Shown here piece by piece: positions 1 through 12,000 of a DNA stretch of 22,392 nucleotides. The notes under the pieces were generated by a model. That model worked only from the letters and a program-made list of their open reading frames with translations, searched no databases and was not told the DNA's origin. Origin of the DNA: Candidatus Omnitrophota bacterium (GTDB lineage: Bacteria; Omnitrophota; Gorgyraeia; Zapsychrales; JANLHA01); NCBI GenBank assembly GCA_024653845.1, contig JANLHA010000357.1, positions 1 through 22,392 of the forward strand, read 5' to 3'. Within the stretch, counting starts at the first letter, position 1, and each line of letters begins with the position of its first letter. Position numbers and translations under genes: made by a program.

Positions 1-3000
1 CAAAAAGCAGTAGAAGTAAATAGTAGCAGAAGTGAAGTCGAAGTTAGTAGAGATGAAGTTGCAGAAAATGAAGAAGAAGCAGTTCATACTGTAACAGCAG
101 TTGAAGTGGTAGTTAGCCGTAGAAGCACTCGTTCTTTGAATCAAGCTGGTCGTCAGCATACAGGTTATTATGTTCCTTATGCCATGATGCATTTAGGATG
201 GCCTCGGTCATTCTTTGGCAGTTTCTATGGAATGTTTGCCTGGTTGATGGGCGGTTTGGTTCAGTTTGTGTATTATGTTGTAGGGTTGTTTGCTGGAATA
301 TTTGCTCTTGGTCAAGGTGCAATGAGTTCTGTGCCTGGTGCAAGCGCAAATACAGTTCCTGAAGTGCAGTTAGTGCGACCGATTACTTCCCGAAGAGGGG
401 AGAAAAGAGGTCAAGCTCGATTGATGAACTTAGTCATTCGAGATACTGTAACAGCTGTAGGAAGTCGTAGTAGAGGTTATCGTTCTGTAAGAAGCGTTCG
501 TCGTGCTTCAGGTCGTCGCAGCTCTGGTCGGTCTGGAAACGGATCTGCAAGAGCGGATGCGGAATCTGAAGGGGATGCTTCGGATAGTCGAAGTGAAGGT
601 GAAGTTGTTGGGCCTAGTTCTGCCAGTGTGGCGAAAGCTGTATTGGTAGGTTCTGGTACTGTGAATGCTGTGGATGCGAGATTCGCATCGAATCGCTCTG
701 TTGTAACAACTGAAGTTTTGAAGTCTGACGCTCGTCGAGTTCCTGTAGTGCGCGTGAATGGTGTAGAAGGTGCGCGAGCAGAAAGAAGAAGAGCGTCAAT
801 TAAGGTTCTTGGACTGCGTCTTGAAGTGAGATTCATGCGAAGAGCGCAAGCCAAGAATACTCTCTTAGGTGGAGTTTCCTCTGAAGGTTCTCGAGGTGCG
901 AATGAAAGAGGAAATGGAAATCTGGGAGTTCGTGCTTTAAGTGGTGTAAGAAGTCTACGATCTTCAAGGATTCCTCAAAAGTCAAGATCAGCTTCTCAGG
1001 TGCCTGGATTGCGTCAAGAAAGACTCGCGATTCGGGCTCGTCGTGTTTCCCTCTCAAATAGTCATCGTTTAATCACCCTGCGTAAATTACGTTATACCCA
1101 ATCTATTCGTGCACCTAATCAATCAACTCAACACAACCAAGGAGGTTTGTCATGGTTACCATCAACACATACCGACAACCAAGAGTTACCAGCGATCTTC
1201 AGATCAAGTATCTCCTCGAAGTTCCAAAATGCGACTGCCTCTTCACGTCAACCATCGACCGCAAGAACGGCAGAACCAAAATCTTCCTCATCTTCCACGA
1301 CAACGGTAAAATCTATACCCGTTATGGCCTTAAGGGCACCTGGATTGAACTCCGTAACCGAGATGAGCATCACGAGATTCGTCAGCTCGTTCTTCAAGCC
1401 ATTCGTAACAAGAGTGTTCCCTGTTACAAGACGGCCAGCCTCGATCTCCTCAAATAGCTTCTTCTCCCGAGGTGTCTTCGTAGTATCAACCTTCTTCTTC
1501 GTTCCATCTGTAGCGTTTGCTTCCACAGCATCTTCGATCGGTTACGGAGTCTTAGGGCTTATCTTCATGGGTCTCTTGGCGGCTCCAGTGATTCTTGTCC
1601 TGGTTTTCGCTTTGAAGAACCCTAAGAGATTTTTCTTCGGAATACTCTCCTTGGTCTTTGCGCCGATCATTCTGCCCTTCAAGGGTGCCAGAAGATTGGT
1701 GCAGGGGGTCTCTGCAGACCGAGATCATCCATTCATGAGAGTGATGGCCTTGGTTACCTTGATTTTCATTGGACCATCCTTGATTCTCGGGCCGCATTAC
1801 GCCTTGGCTCAAGAAAGTCAAAGAACAGCCGCAGAGGTCAATGCTCCAGCTGATCGAGCTGATCAAAATCGTGGAACAAGCACACAGAACGCTAATCCTA
1901 CAGCCGCTCCGGTGGTGATCCCTGACATGGTGGGTGAATCCATGCTCGGGAATATTGTGAAACGCGGGGAACAGGTGAACCTGAAAACCCTAGAAAACGC
2001 CATTCAAAAAGCTAAAGCCCAAAGCCGTAAGCCATATGTCTTAAGAGTGGACCCCGATGAGAATTTGAAAAATAATGCATATCTCATCGGACGCAATCAC
2101 AAGGGGCAAGTGGTCAGAGTTGGTCTTACGGCAAAAGGCAAGGTCATGGCCGTGGTCAATCCTCGAGATGAAAGAAAGCATAAGAAGTTAGAAGCTCAAG
2201 AATTGGTCTTGATGGTCGCTCCAGAAGACATGGCTTCAGAAGGAAAAGTGAAATCCTTGTTGGACAAATTCATTCAGCGTTTTGCGCAGGCAGATGTGGC
2301 TGCGGTTGATTCCAATAAAATGGAAATTCTTCCTGTCATTACTGTGCGCGGCCCTCTCGCAGACTTGACGCAAGCACAAAATCAAGTCGAAAAAGATTGG
2401 GAACAAAATGCTGAGAAAGAATTTACCGGAAAAGAAGGGGAGCATCTCTACTATGAAGAAGCTCCTCAAAAGAATTTGAGCACGAAGTTCTACACCGAAC
2501 CTAGAACTCAACAATTGCTCATTGCTATTCCTCAGTCCCGTGTTGGCGTTCGCACACCGGTTGACGGTGAAATCACCGCTAGAGGAGATCGTCAATTGAC
2601 CATCTCGGGCCAAGAACAGGGGACCCGATTCGAATTGACGTTTGATCATTTGGGTAAAATTCCTGAACATTTGCAAAGAGGTCGAACAGTGGCAGCGGGA
2701 GACGTGGTGGCCTTGTCCGGAAGAGTGGACGAAAATCTTTCTCTCGCCTTCGTTCAATTGAAAGTCAATGGCAGACTTATGGCCTTAGCCATGCCTGCCC
2801 AAACGGTGACGAAAGACGATCCTAAAGAAAAAGTTCGTCAATCCATTTACATCGGCTTGGGCAAAATGTTCCAGATCGGGGTTGCCAAAACCGCGATCCA
2901 AGAAAAGATCGACGAGGCCAAAGAAAAAATCAAAGATTTGGAAGAAGACGTCAAGAAGTTGAAGCAAAAGCTTGAAGGTTTGAAGAATCGAAAGAAAGAA

Positions 3001-6000
3001 GAGCGCAAGGCCATCAGCGGAGTTATTGAGAATGCTATTCAATTGGCCGAAGTTTCTTTAGATGATGCCATTGCTGAACAACAAAAATTATTGGCTCAAC
3101 TTGCCGCGCAAGGCAATGGTCCGAAATTGAACTTGGCTGCTCAGTGGGGCCCTGCTCAACCATTAGCGATTTTGCCGTATGAAATTCCTTATAAGATCGG
3201 AGATCAATATGTCAACGTCTTCTTATCTGTCGACGGTGGAGACGCAGGGATGGTCTTGAATGCTTTGACAGCGGGAATGAGCATTCCTGATGTGTATTCT
3301 GCATTCAGCAGCGGCATGCCGGTGACGGGGGCTTTGGGGACAATTTTCGTCTTAGATACCATTGTCAATTTGTTAGATACCTTTATCTTGCGTAGCTATG
3401 GTTGGCCGCAAGAAGGCGGAACATTTAAAGTTTCGACAGAGTTTTTCTTACATCCGGAACGCGCGATTATCGACATGATCTATTTCTATCCCACCAATGG
3501 AGTGCAAGATGAGATTTCTTTAGGAAGCGTTATGCCTGCAAAGATTTTGGCTGATACCCTCGACATCCTCTTTTGGGATGGTCTTCCAATTTTAGGGCCA
3601 TTGACCAAGAGATCTGACCGCACGGTCATGCAGGGTAATGAATATGTTGGATATTATCATTTTGGTCAACCCGAAAATGACTTCTTGGATGAGGCCATTC
3701 ATAACAAAGATCCATTCCGATTCATTTATATTGTTGCCCGCGGAGAAGACAAAGACCAAAAAGGCAGTAAAGTCATGGTTCCTGTTGGAATCGAAGGTCG
3801 ACAGCTCCCGGCTGATGAGTTTGTATTTGGGTATCGCGTAGATCTTCAGGGTGAACCGGATTTCTTCGCAAAAGAATTCAAAGGCGCCCAAACCCCGGAG
3901 GCGTTGCTTGCGGCCATTCGAGCCAAAACGCAAATTGATCCGCAGCTTCCAGCCCCGATTTTGTCGTTGAATAAATTACTCGAAGATCGAGAATTATATA
4001 AATTTATTGCGCCGACGGTACAAGATTCTCTGGAAGTTCGTACCATCGTAGAAGAAGTTAAGAGCGGCAACTTATTCAGATTGAAACGCTTGAATCGACT
4101 TTTAATCGAGTCGCATTTTGCAAAACAAGCGCCTAAAATGGAAGAACGTAAAAGAGATCCTAAGGATATGATTAAAGAGGTTTTCCGTGCTCGACGATTC
4201 CCGCGAGATGTGGAAACTGGAAAGATTTTGACCGAAGATTTCTTTAAGGCTAAAGGCGGTGGATTGTGGATGGAGCCTAGCCAAACATACATCGTTCCAG
4301 CATTGACCTCTTTTGAATCGTTGCGTGAACGACACGAATTGCTCGAAGGAAAAGAAAAGTTAAGCCTCGATCAAGCCATCGAAGGACACATTGTACGCTC
4401 ATTCTTGACCCATCCTCTGACGGGGCAAATCCTTCCGAATGGAAGATTCTTCGAAATTTTCCCAGGATTGTGCATTGATCCTAAACACAAGTTGCCTTAT
4501 ACCCGCAAAGGCATGACGATTTTTGGTGACCAGCCGTCTGAAGCCCCGGTTGATGTTTGCCGTCCGCTAGGTCGCGATATGGCCGGAAACCGAATTTATC
4601 CTGTGATAAATTATACCCTCCCTGCGGTGCAGGGCAATTATTGGATGTGGGTCAAAGATGAAGGTGTGGCGCACTTAGTCATTTTCAATTCGGATACCGG
4701 CGTCTATCAAGAGACAAAAATCATTGAAAATGCCGAACAGTTGGCCAAGTGGCGCAAAGCTGAGCGAAAAATTGGCGACATCATCAAAGACAAAGGCATT
4801 AAAGAATTGACTGTTACCTATCCCGCCGAAGATTTGAAGAAACCTTTGCCGAACAATCTTTCTGTGGTTCATATCAGTGATCACATGATCGGCTTTATCG
4901 TCGAGAAACCCGCGAAATTTCCGCGAGCCCAAATTGCTGTCAAGAAGGGAGCTATCGACATTTATACCAAAGAACAATTGAAGCAATACAAATTTAGATC
5001 GTTTAGAACGGGAGAATCTGTTGAGTTATCTGTTATGGATCCGGAAAATCCCAATGTGGTCTTGGGTGGAACTCGTACATTTGGGCCTGCTGACGGAGAT
5101 TTCGTTATCAGTGGACCTGGCGTTGGACCCGAGGAAGTTGGAGTCATTACCTGGGGCGTTAATGGATTCAATGTTGAAAAAGAAATCGAAAAAGATGAAG
5201 CCGAAGCCGGTTTTGAACGTGTCGAGGGCACAGGCGTTGAGACCATTACCGACGAAAAGGCCAATATGCCTCCAACGACGGAACATGAAGAATTCGTTTA
5301 TCCTGACCGATCTGAAATTTTGGAAGTTCCGGAAGATCAAGAAATCACGGTTGAAGGATTCCGAGGATTCTTAACAAACAGTGCTGGGATAACCATTAGT
5401 GAAGAGTTGAATGCAAGCTTGAATGAGATGAAGGATAAGCGTGAAGAATTGGCGCCACTCGACGATATGGTGATTGCGCTGAAAGCTCAAGTCCAAAACA
5501 TGCAAGGTCGAGTTGCAGCTTTGGAAGTTAGTCGAGGAAAAACCACATTTGCGGCCGAAGCCCGGGCGATGAATTCATTGCTCAGAAATTCTGCGGAGCA
5601 AGATAAGGAAATGGATGCGATGAAATTCTTGGAACAAAAGTTGATGACCATCGCTGGTGGAGAAGAGGAATTCAAAAAATTGTTAAAGAAAGTTCACGAT
5701 AGCAAAGATCCGAAAAAAGCGTTGTTGAAAGAATTTGAAAAGAAAATGCAGGCTATTGAGTTTGCGAATGACGATGCAGTGAGTTTCTTAAAGAAACGCC
5801 TTGATCAGATTCGTGATGCCATTGAGAAATTAGAGGCTGTTCGAGATGGTAAATCATTGCTTGCTCATTATCGAATGGTCCCCGAAGGCAAGACAATCCA
5901 AGACGCGAAAGATTTCTTCAATGAGGACCGTGAGAAAGCAAGGGTAGCTCTTGTGGAGCTGGAAAGACAGCGCGATGAGTCAGACTTTGCAAAGGTCCTT

Positions 6001-9000
6001 TACAGCCAAGATCAGATTGCCGAAGGTAAGATTTATTTTGAGACAGACGATCAAGAATCCGAATTTTATTTGGATGAGAATGATCAGCCGATTGTCATGG
6101 GCAGCTTGGCTCGTTCCGACGCCGCTGTTAAGTTTTGGGAACGCGAGAAAGTGACTGCGGCAGGAAATCCGGAATGGTTAGTCTTTGTAGAAAACATGTT
6201 GAATCATCAAAGAGAATGGCAGACACAGAAACAATCCGAACACGCTCGATTGATTGCAGATGAAAATGCATACGAAGCGCCTTTTGAGTCTCCGCAAGCC
6301 ATTGTTGCCGAAAAAATTAGACTTACAAAAGAGCGGATTCGATTGCGAGGAATTGACCTCGATCTTCTTAATAGGGCTGCAGAAATTAATCTCCCGAATG
6401 TCGATCAATTGGACTTCATTCCGCTCGCTCGCAAAAATGGCGATGACCCCGAGGTCGTTCATACCATTGCTGAGACCCGAGATTATTGGGAACGAGATGA
6501 CAAAGATTCAACTCAAAAAGAAAAAATGAGTTACTTAGCTCGGATCGAAGCCAGCGTGACGTATCTGCAATCCGCAATTGATGCCGGATTGATCAGCGAT
6601 ACCACGGCCCGATTGTTTGCCGAGCGAATTGCGATTCTTCGACGCATTTCCAATCCGAGCGCTTCAACTGATTATTATCGTCAACATGCTAAATCTGAAA
6701 TCGATCAAGATGAAGCCTTCCAACAAGGTAATCCCAATAATGAATCGATTGATCACGTGGTCGAACGCAAGCTCGCCGCTCGGCAAGCTGAGAAAGATAT
6801 TTACGAAGATTTGTTGAAGAACACGGAAGTTTTGCAAGGTTTGGGTTCAGGCTTCCTCAAACCCAATGCGGATGAGGCTGTTAAAGCCTTGTTGGATTTT
6901 GAACATCAACAAACTTTAGCTGCGATCGATGCAGTGTTCAGCCGTCATGGGTTAGGTCCTAACAATCCGACGATGAATATAGTCAAAGAAGATATGGGAG
7001 ATTTGAACCGTTCCCAGATGGATAGAGCCCAAGAAGAACGTATCATCGCCATTGCCAAGAATGAGCGGGACGCCTTGCGAGAAGAGCTTAGGAAATTGTT
7101 GACTCTGCGTGTGGAATTGGCCCGCAAGTATGACGCGATCGTAGAATGGCTCTTGATCAATGTGTCCCTCATAGGGCTCAATGAGTATAACAGCTTGCAA
7201 GTTAAAGAATACATCCGTCGGTTGAGTTTTGCTCCACCGTCGGTTTTGGTGGTTGGTTCCACCGCGTATATCACTCGTGAAAATCGTACTGTCGTCAATG
7301 GTCAACCGGTCACAGTGACAGAGACAAAGGCAAGCGAAATGGTGTCAGTGAATGATTTGGATCTGAAAGCTTTTGGCGAAGGCATCATTCGAAATGGAAA
7401 AGATGGGCTCGAAGGAACGCAACAATTGGCCGTTCGTGTCAAAGGGGCCGATTGGTATGTGGGAAGCATCACCCCTGCCAATGCTCCAGGATTTGGTCAA
7501 AGATATTTTGTTGCCTCGATCGATACCAGCTCAGAATCAGAAATTGAGATTTTAAATACCGTCACCAGCGGTGTCATCGTCACGGCTCAAAACAAACAAA
7601 TTCCTGACTTTGACAAAGACGGTAAGCCGCAACTCGACGAGGATGGAGAGTTGAAGGTTGAAGACAAACCTGTCAAGACGCGCACCTTGGTGTTTATGGA
7701 TCGAGTGGGTGTCTGTGGTGAAAATCTCTGCGGTAGCATCGCCGGGTTGCTTAAATATAACGTCAATAATAAAGATAACGTTCAAGCTCTTTCCGGAGCC
7801 ATCAACTGGAACGTGACGGACCGAATTGATGCGATGTTTGAAATGGGCGCGATCCGAGCGCAAGGTGAAGTTGAGCTCAAAGATGGTAAAGTCGTTGATA
7901 CTTTAACAGGTCGAGAGATCCCTGTTAAACATATTCGTCATACCGCCGAAGACAAAGCCAACTTCCAAAAAATGACGGTGGAAGTCAAGTTGAATGGCGA
8001 AGCCAAGAAAGGCACGGATGGGGAAACAGCGATTGGATCCATCGGTCGAGACGCGGTTGATAATAGCATTGCGGGTTCTCAAGAAGACATTTTAGCGGAA
8101 GCGGGAGCGAGAAGTCAGCGTGGTATTGTTCGTATCCAATTGACCAACAGCATTGTGGATATCAAAGAAGGGGCTGCTTTCAGTCCGAAGGTGCTCGATA
8201 AGAAAACCAATGCCTCTGCGGGTGTTGCTGTTACGGAAAATATTGAATTGAGAGGATTCTATCAAAAACGAGAAGATATTCATACGGGCGGCACGGGGGT
8301 TCAATGGACTTATAAGAATGTGGGCATCTATACCGGCATGCAATACAACCCGATTTCCAAAAGCTGGGAATTGGCGGTCAATGCCTCAGTCAACGTCACG
8401 GATGACACGACGGCTTATGTTGGAATGACTGGCCAAAACGTCACGTTGGGTGCTCAACAGACATTGCTTAAACTTGAGCAAGCTAAGAAATCTCCTGTGG
8501 ATGAAAACGGATTGATGATCGCACGCGATGCCACCTATGTTCTTCCAGTCTTTAAGCATATTCTTCCTCAAGAGTTGGATCGAAGAATGAAGGTTGGACA
8601 GCTCCAGATGAAACTCAATGTCGGTGAGGATTTCTATATCTTGCGATATTCGGTCACTCCGGATGGTGAAATTTTAAGCTATGGTTGGAGAGCCGATCAG
8701 AGAAAATTGAATGCATTGACAAACGCTAAAGTCGCTGGGCAAATGTTCTTCTTCGATGGCAAGCTATCCAAAACCATCCCTCAATCGGTGTTGAGCCAAG
8801 GTCGAGCGTTGGGTCAAATCCCTCCCGAAGAACTTGACGCAGCTAAGATTAAATATGATCCTGTTAAAGATGAATACTATGTGATGGTTCTTTATAAGGG
8901 CCGCATGATTAGACAGCCTTTGGGTTCTGCCGAAACCATGGTCGTCTTGCCTGCAGAACTCGAAACCATGAAGGTCGTCGATGGGGTCCAAAAATTGACA

Positions 9001-12000
9001 GAAGCCGAAATTGCGGCCTTGCAAGCAGACGTCAAGAAAATGAAGGAAGAACTCACCAAGGCCAAAGAAGAGCTCGTTAAGTTGCAAGCCGAAGAGGCCA
9101 AAGCCAAGGCAGCCGAAGGAAAACAAGGTGTGGCTCAAGCCGAAACACCTAAAGCCCCTATCGATGTGATGAAGGCTGGATGGAAAGAATTGGCCGAGGC
9201 TGACCGATATTTCAAATTCTTCCGAGATCAAGCCAATCGAAAAACCGGATTCTCGAAGAGCTTCTACGGAGATGACAATGATCTGTTTACCAGAACAGCC
9301 GCGGTTACGTACGACATGGCGTTGCGAGTTATTGGAGACAGTATTCAGGGCGAAACGATTTTAGGAACTTATGGCCGCAACCGCACTCAAGCGCAAGGAG
9401 AAGATGCGCCGATGACCACCAATCCAAATTATAATCCTGCGCGAGGGGTCTTTAGCAATATCCGTATCAAAGAATTGGTGGGAGAGTGGTGGAATTCATT
9501 TGATTTGGCTGTTCATGCCGGGCCCAACGCATGGCTAGGTTTAGGCGCAGTGCAAGAATACACTCGCGATCGCGATGAATCTGAACTCACCATTGCCAAG
9601 GAACGAGCGGACTTCTTGATGAAGTTGCAAAACAAAGATGGTGGCATCCGAATGGGACCCAAAGAACAATATCACTCTGAAGGAAATGATTTCTTCTGGC
9701 GATTAAAGTCTACAGAAAACAACATGAGCGCTTTATATTTCTTTGATGCCTTGTATCAGATCACAGGGGATGTCAAATATAAGAAAGTGGCTGATCGAAT
9801 TTATATCTACATTAGAGATAAGATGTTTGATCCCGCAGAACACATCTTCCGACGAGGTGAAAGAGAAGTCAGCGATGGCAACTGGCAAGTTGATTCGCAT
9901 GAGAATTTTGCAACAGACGCTACGAACTGGGCACCGCTGGAACGTATGTTGAATGACCCATTCTTTGGAAATACTCGAACAGAGCGATTGGAAGAATTCG
10001 AAAGAATCATCCGTTCGACATTAGCTCGTACCGGTGTTTATAACAAAGAAGGAAAATTGTTGGGTGTGGATTATTCAACGATTCGTTCCGAAGGCAATCG
10101 TGTGATTTCGATCGAATGGAGTTCGCAGTTCGCCTTAAGGATGTTAAGAGTCGCGCAAGAGTATGGTGCGATCGGTGAAAAAGAAAAAGCCGAAGAGTAT
10201 TTGAAGATGTACCACGAGCTGGTTGAGAACTTGAAGCCATATTTCGATCAAGACAAAGGCGTTGCTCCTTATGCAGTTTATCCCGACGGACGCGTAGCGG
10301 AAGTGGATACTGGACACGGATGGACCACGGCTACGGCTTCTGCAGCGGTGGCGAGTACGTACTACGGATTTGCCGTGAGCGGATTTGATCCATTGTTGGT
10401 CGGCGGCTCTCTGCAGCAGGGCGGTGTTAACCCATTTGTTTTGGATGTTGGCGTGGCTGCCGTCGGAGTGAAGGTCACAGAGAAAGAAGCTGCCGCGACT
10501 TCACCTGTGGCTAAACTTGCAGCAACAATCCGCGCGACCGAAGGCCAAATCAGAGATAACGAAACTCAGCTCAACCTCCAAGAGGTGATCAAGAATCAAC
10601 CTGCAGGAAAAGAAATCAGTTTGGCCAGCCAATACCCTGCAGTCGTTGAAGGTAATCTCCCGACGATGAAACGGTTGTTGGAGTATCAAGAATCGTATGG
10701 GTTCGTTACCATTGTGGGCGTTGGCATCATTCCTTTGACCGAAGAATTGTTGCAACGCTGGACCAATGAACGATTGGACGACGGAACCATCAACGGTTAT
10801 CCAACCGGCATCCCTGACTTGGAAGAAGGCAAAGAGATTTATCGTTTAAATGTTCAGGGCATTGATATGGGTGGCATCAAAAATGCCAAAGGTATCATCA
10901 CGATGGGATTAAAGGGTAAGGCGCTTTTGGAAAAAGTCCGAGGCAATAAAGTTGCCGTTCCATACAAAGATGGAACGGTTTATGTGGAGGGAGAGGACAT
11001 TTTGAGTCGAGAACCCCAAGTCGGGGCCGTTGGATTTGCGGGTTGGGACGTCAACTTCATCTACAAGGATGCTAACGGCAAAGAGCAGAAAGGATCTGTC
11101 AGGGTTGAACGAAGACGAGATGGAGTCTTCCAGCAATGGACGTTGTCCATGATGCAAGAAGAGGCTTTGCCATTTGCAGGTCGCTTCCTCGACATCACGA
11201 AAGCATGGAGAGTTGCTGTGGATATTCCAGAAGCCTTGAAAAATAGATTCTTGAGAGTGTTGGTGACCGAAGAAGATCGTCGGACCATGGAAGATCTGAG
11301 ACGATTCTTCCAAGGTAAACCTTTGAAGGGGAATCAGCCAGCACCTGCGAAAAAAGGCACCGAAAAAGCGCCGAAGAAAGATGATGTGGATATTGATAAG
11401 AAAACGAGGGACTTCTTCAAGGGTCCTAAGCGGCCGAAATTCAATTACAACTGGCAAAATCGTAATATCGAAGGTATGCCAGCATATCAGCATCAGCCGT
11501 TACCCATCTTGCCAGAACCAGTCATGCCACTTCCTGTGCTTCCTCAACCCAAGCCTTCGATTGGCGGATTTGTACTGAGCTTCTTCGTCGGCACTGCTCA
11601 TGCTCAGGAAGTTCCTGCCGCAGCTCCTGCGATCCCCAGTGCAAACGCGGTTAAGGAAGATGTCTTGACCCAAGATGATGAAGAGCAAGATCTTCGAGAG
11701 AGAGAATATGTTAGAGACTTGATGGCACCTTTGTTGAAAGCCTTGCATGGGGAAGGGTTGACACATGAGTTCAACTACGCTGGCGGACAAATCCACAATA
11801 TCAACTGGCCACTTTATCAAGAATATAAGAAAGCCAAACGCATCCGCTCCGGACATGTTCCTTATCGGGATGGCCATTTCTTATATTATCGCGATGTGAA
11901 CGCCAATCAGAAATTTGATGATGGTCCAGAAAAAGCCGAAGCGTTTGAATATGGCCAGCAGCCAGCGGGATATCAAAAATTGTATGGCGAAGTTTTTGTA

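Noticed and set aside
1068..1098. Possible sigma-70 promoter before the nested ORF (TTTAAT, then TATACC)
   Set aside because: Only about three and four of six bases match at the two boxes; too weak in this AT-rich stretch to call.
1248..1526. Minus-strand ORF of 92 codons with a plausible-looking protein text
   Set aside because: It is the shadow of the C-ending codons of the frame +3 ORF, which give G-first codons on the other strand. No Shine-Dalgarno sequence was noted for it.
2236..2757. Long minus-strand ORF (173 codons), with similar ones at 8764-9231, 10909-11493, 14881-15408 and 20098-20760
   Set aside because: All are aligned codon-for-codon opposite frame +1. They arise because the sense frame seldom uses TTA, CTA and TCA. 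Their translations are Phe/His/Gln-rich without domains.
2509..2799. Active M23 zinc peptidase
   Set aside because: The H-x-G-x-D and H-x-H zinc-binding motifs are absent, so only the fold is proposed.
5021..5374. Plus-strand ORF of 117 codons in another frame
   Set aside because: Lys/Leu/Arg-rich shadow without codon bias, a ribosome binding site or a domain; frame +1 is clearly coding here.
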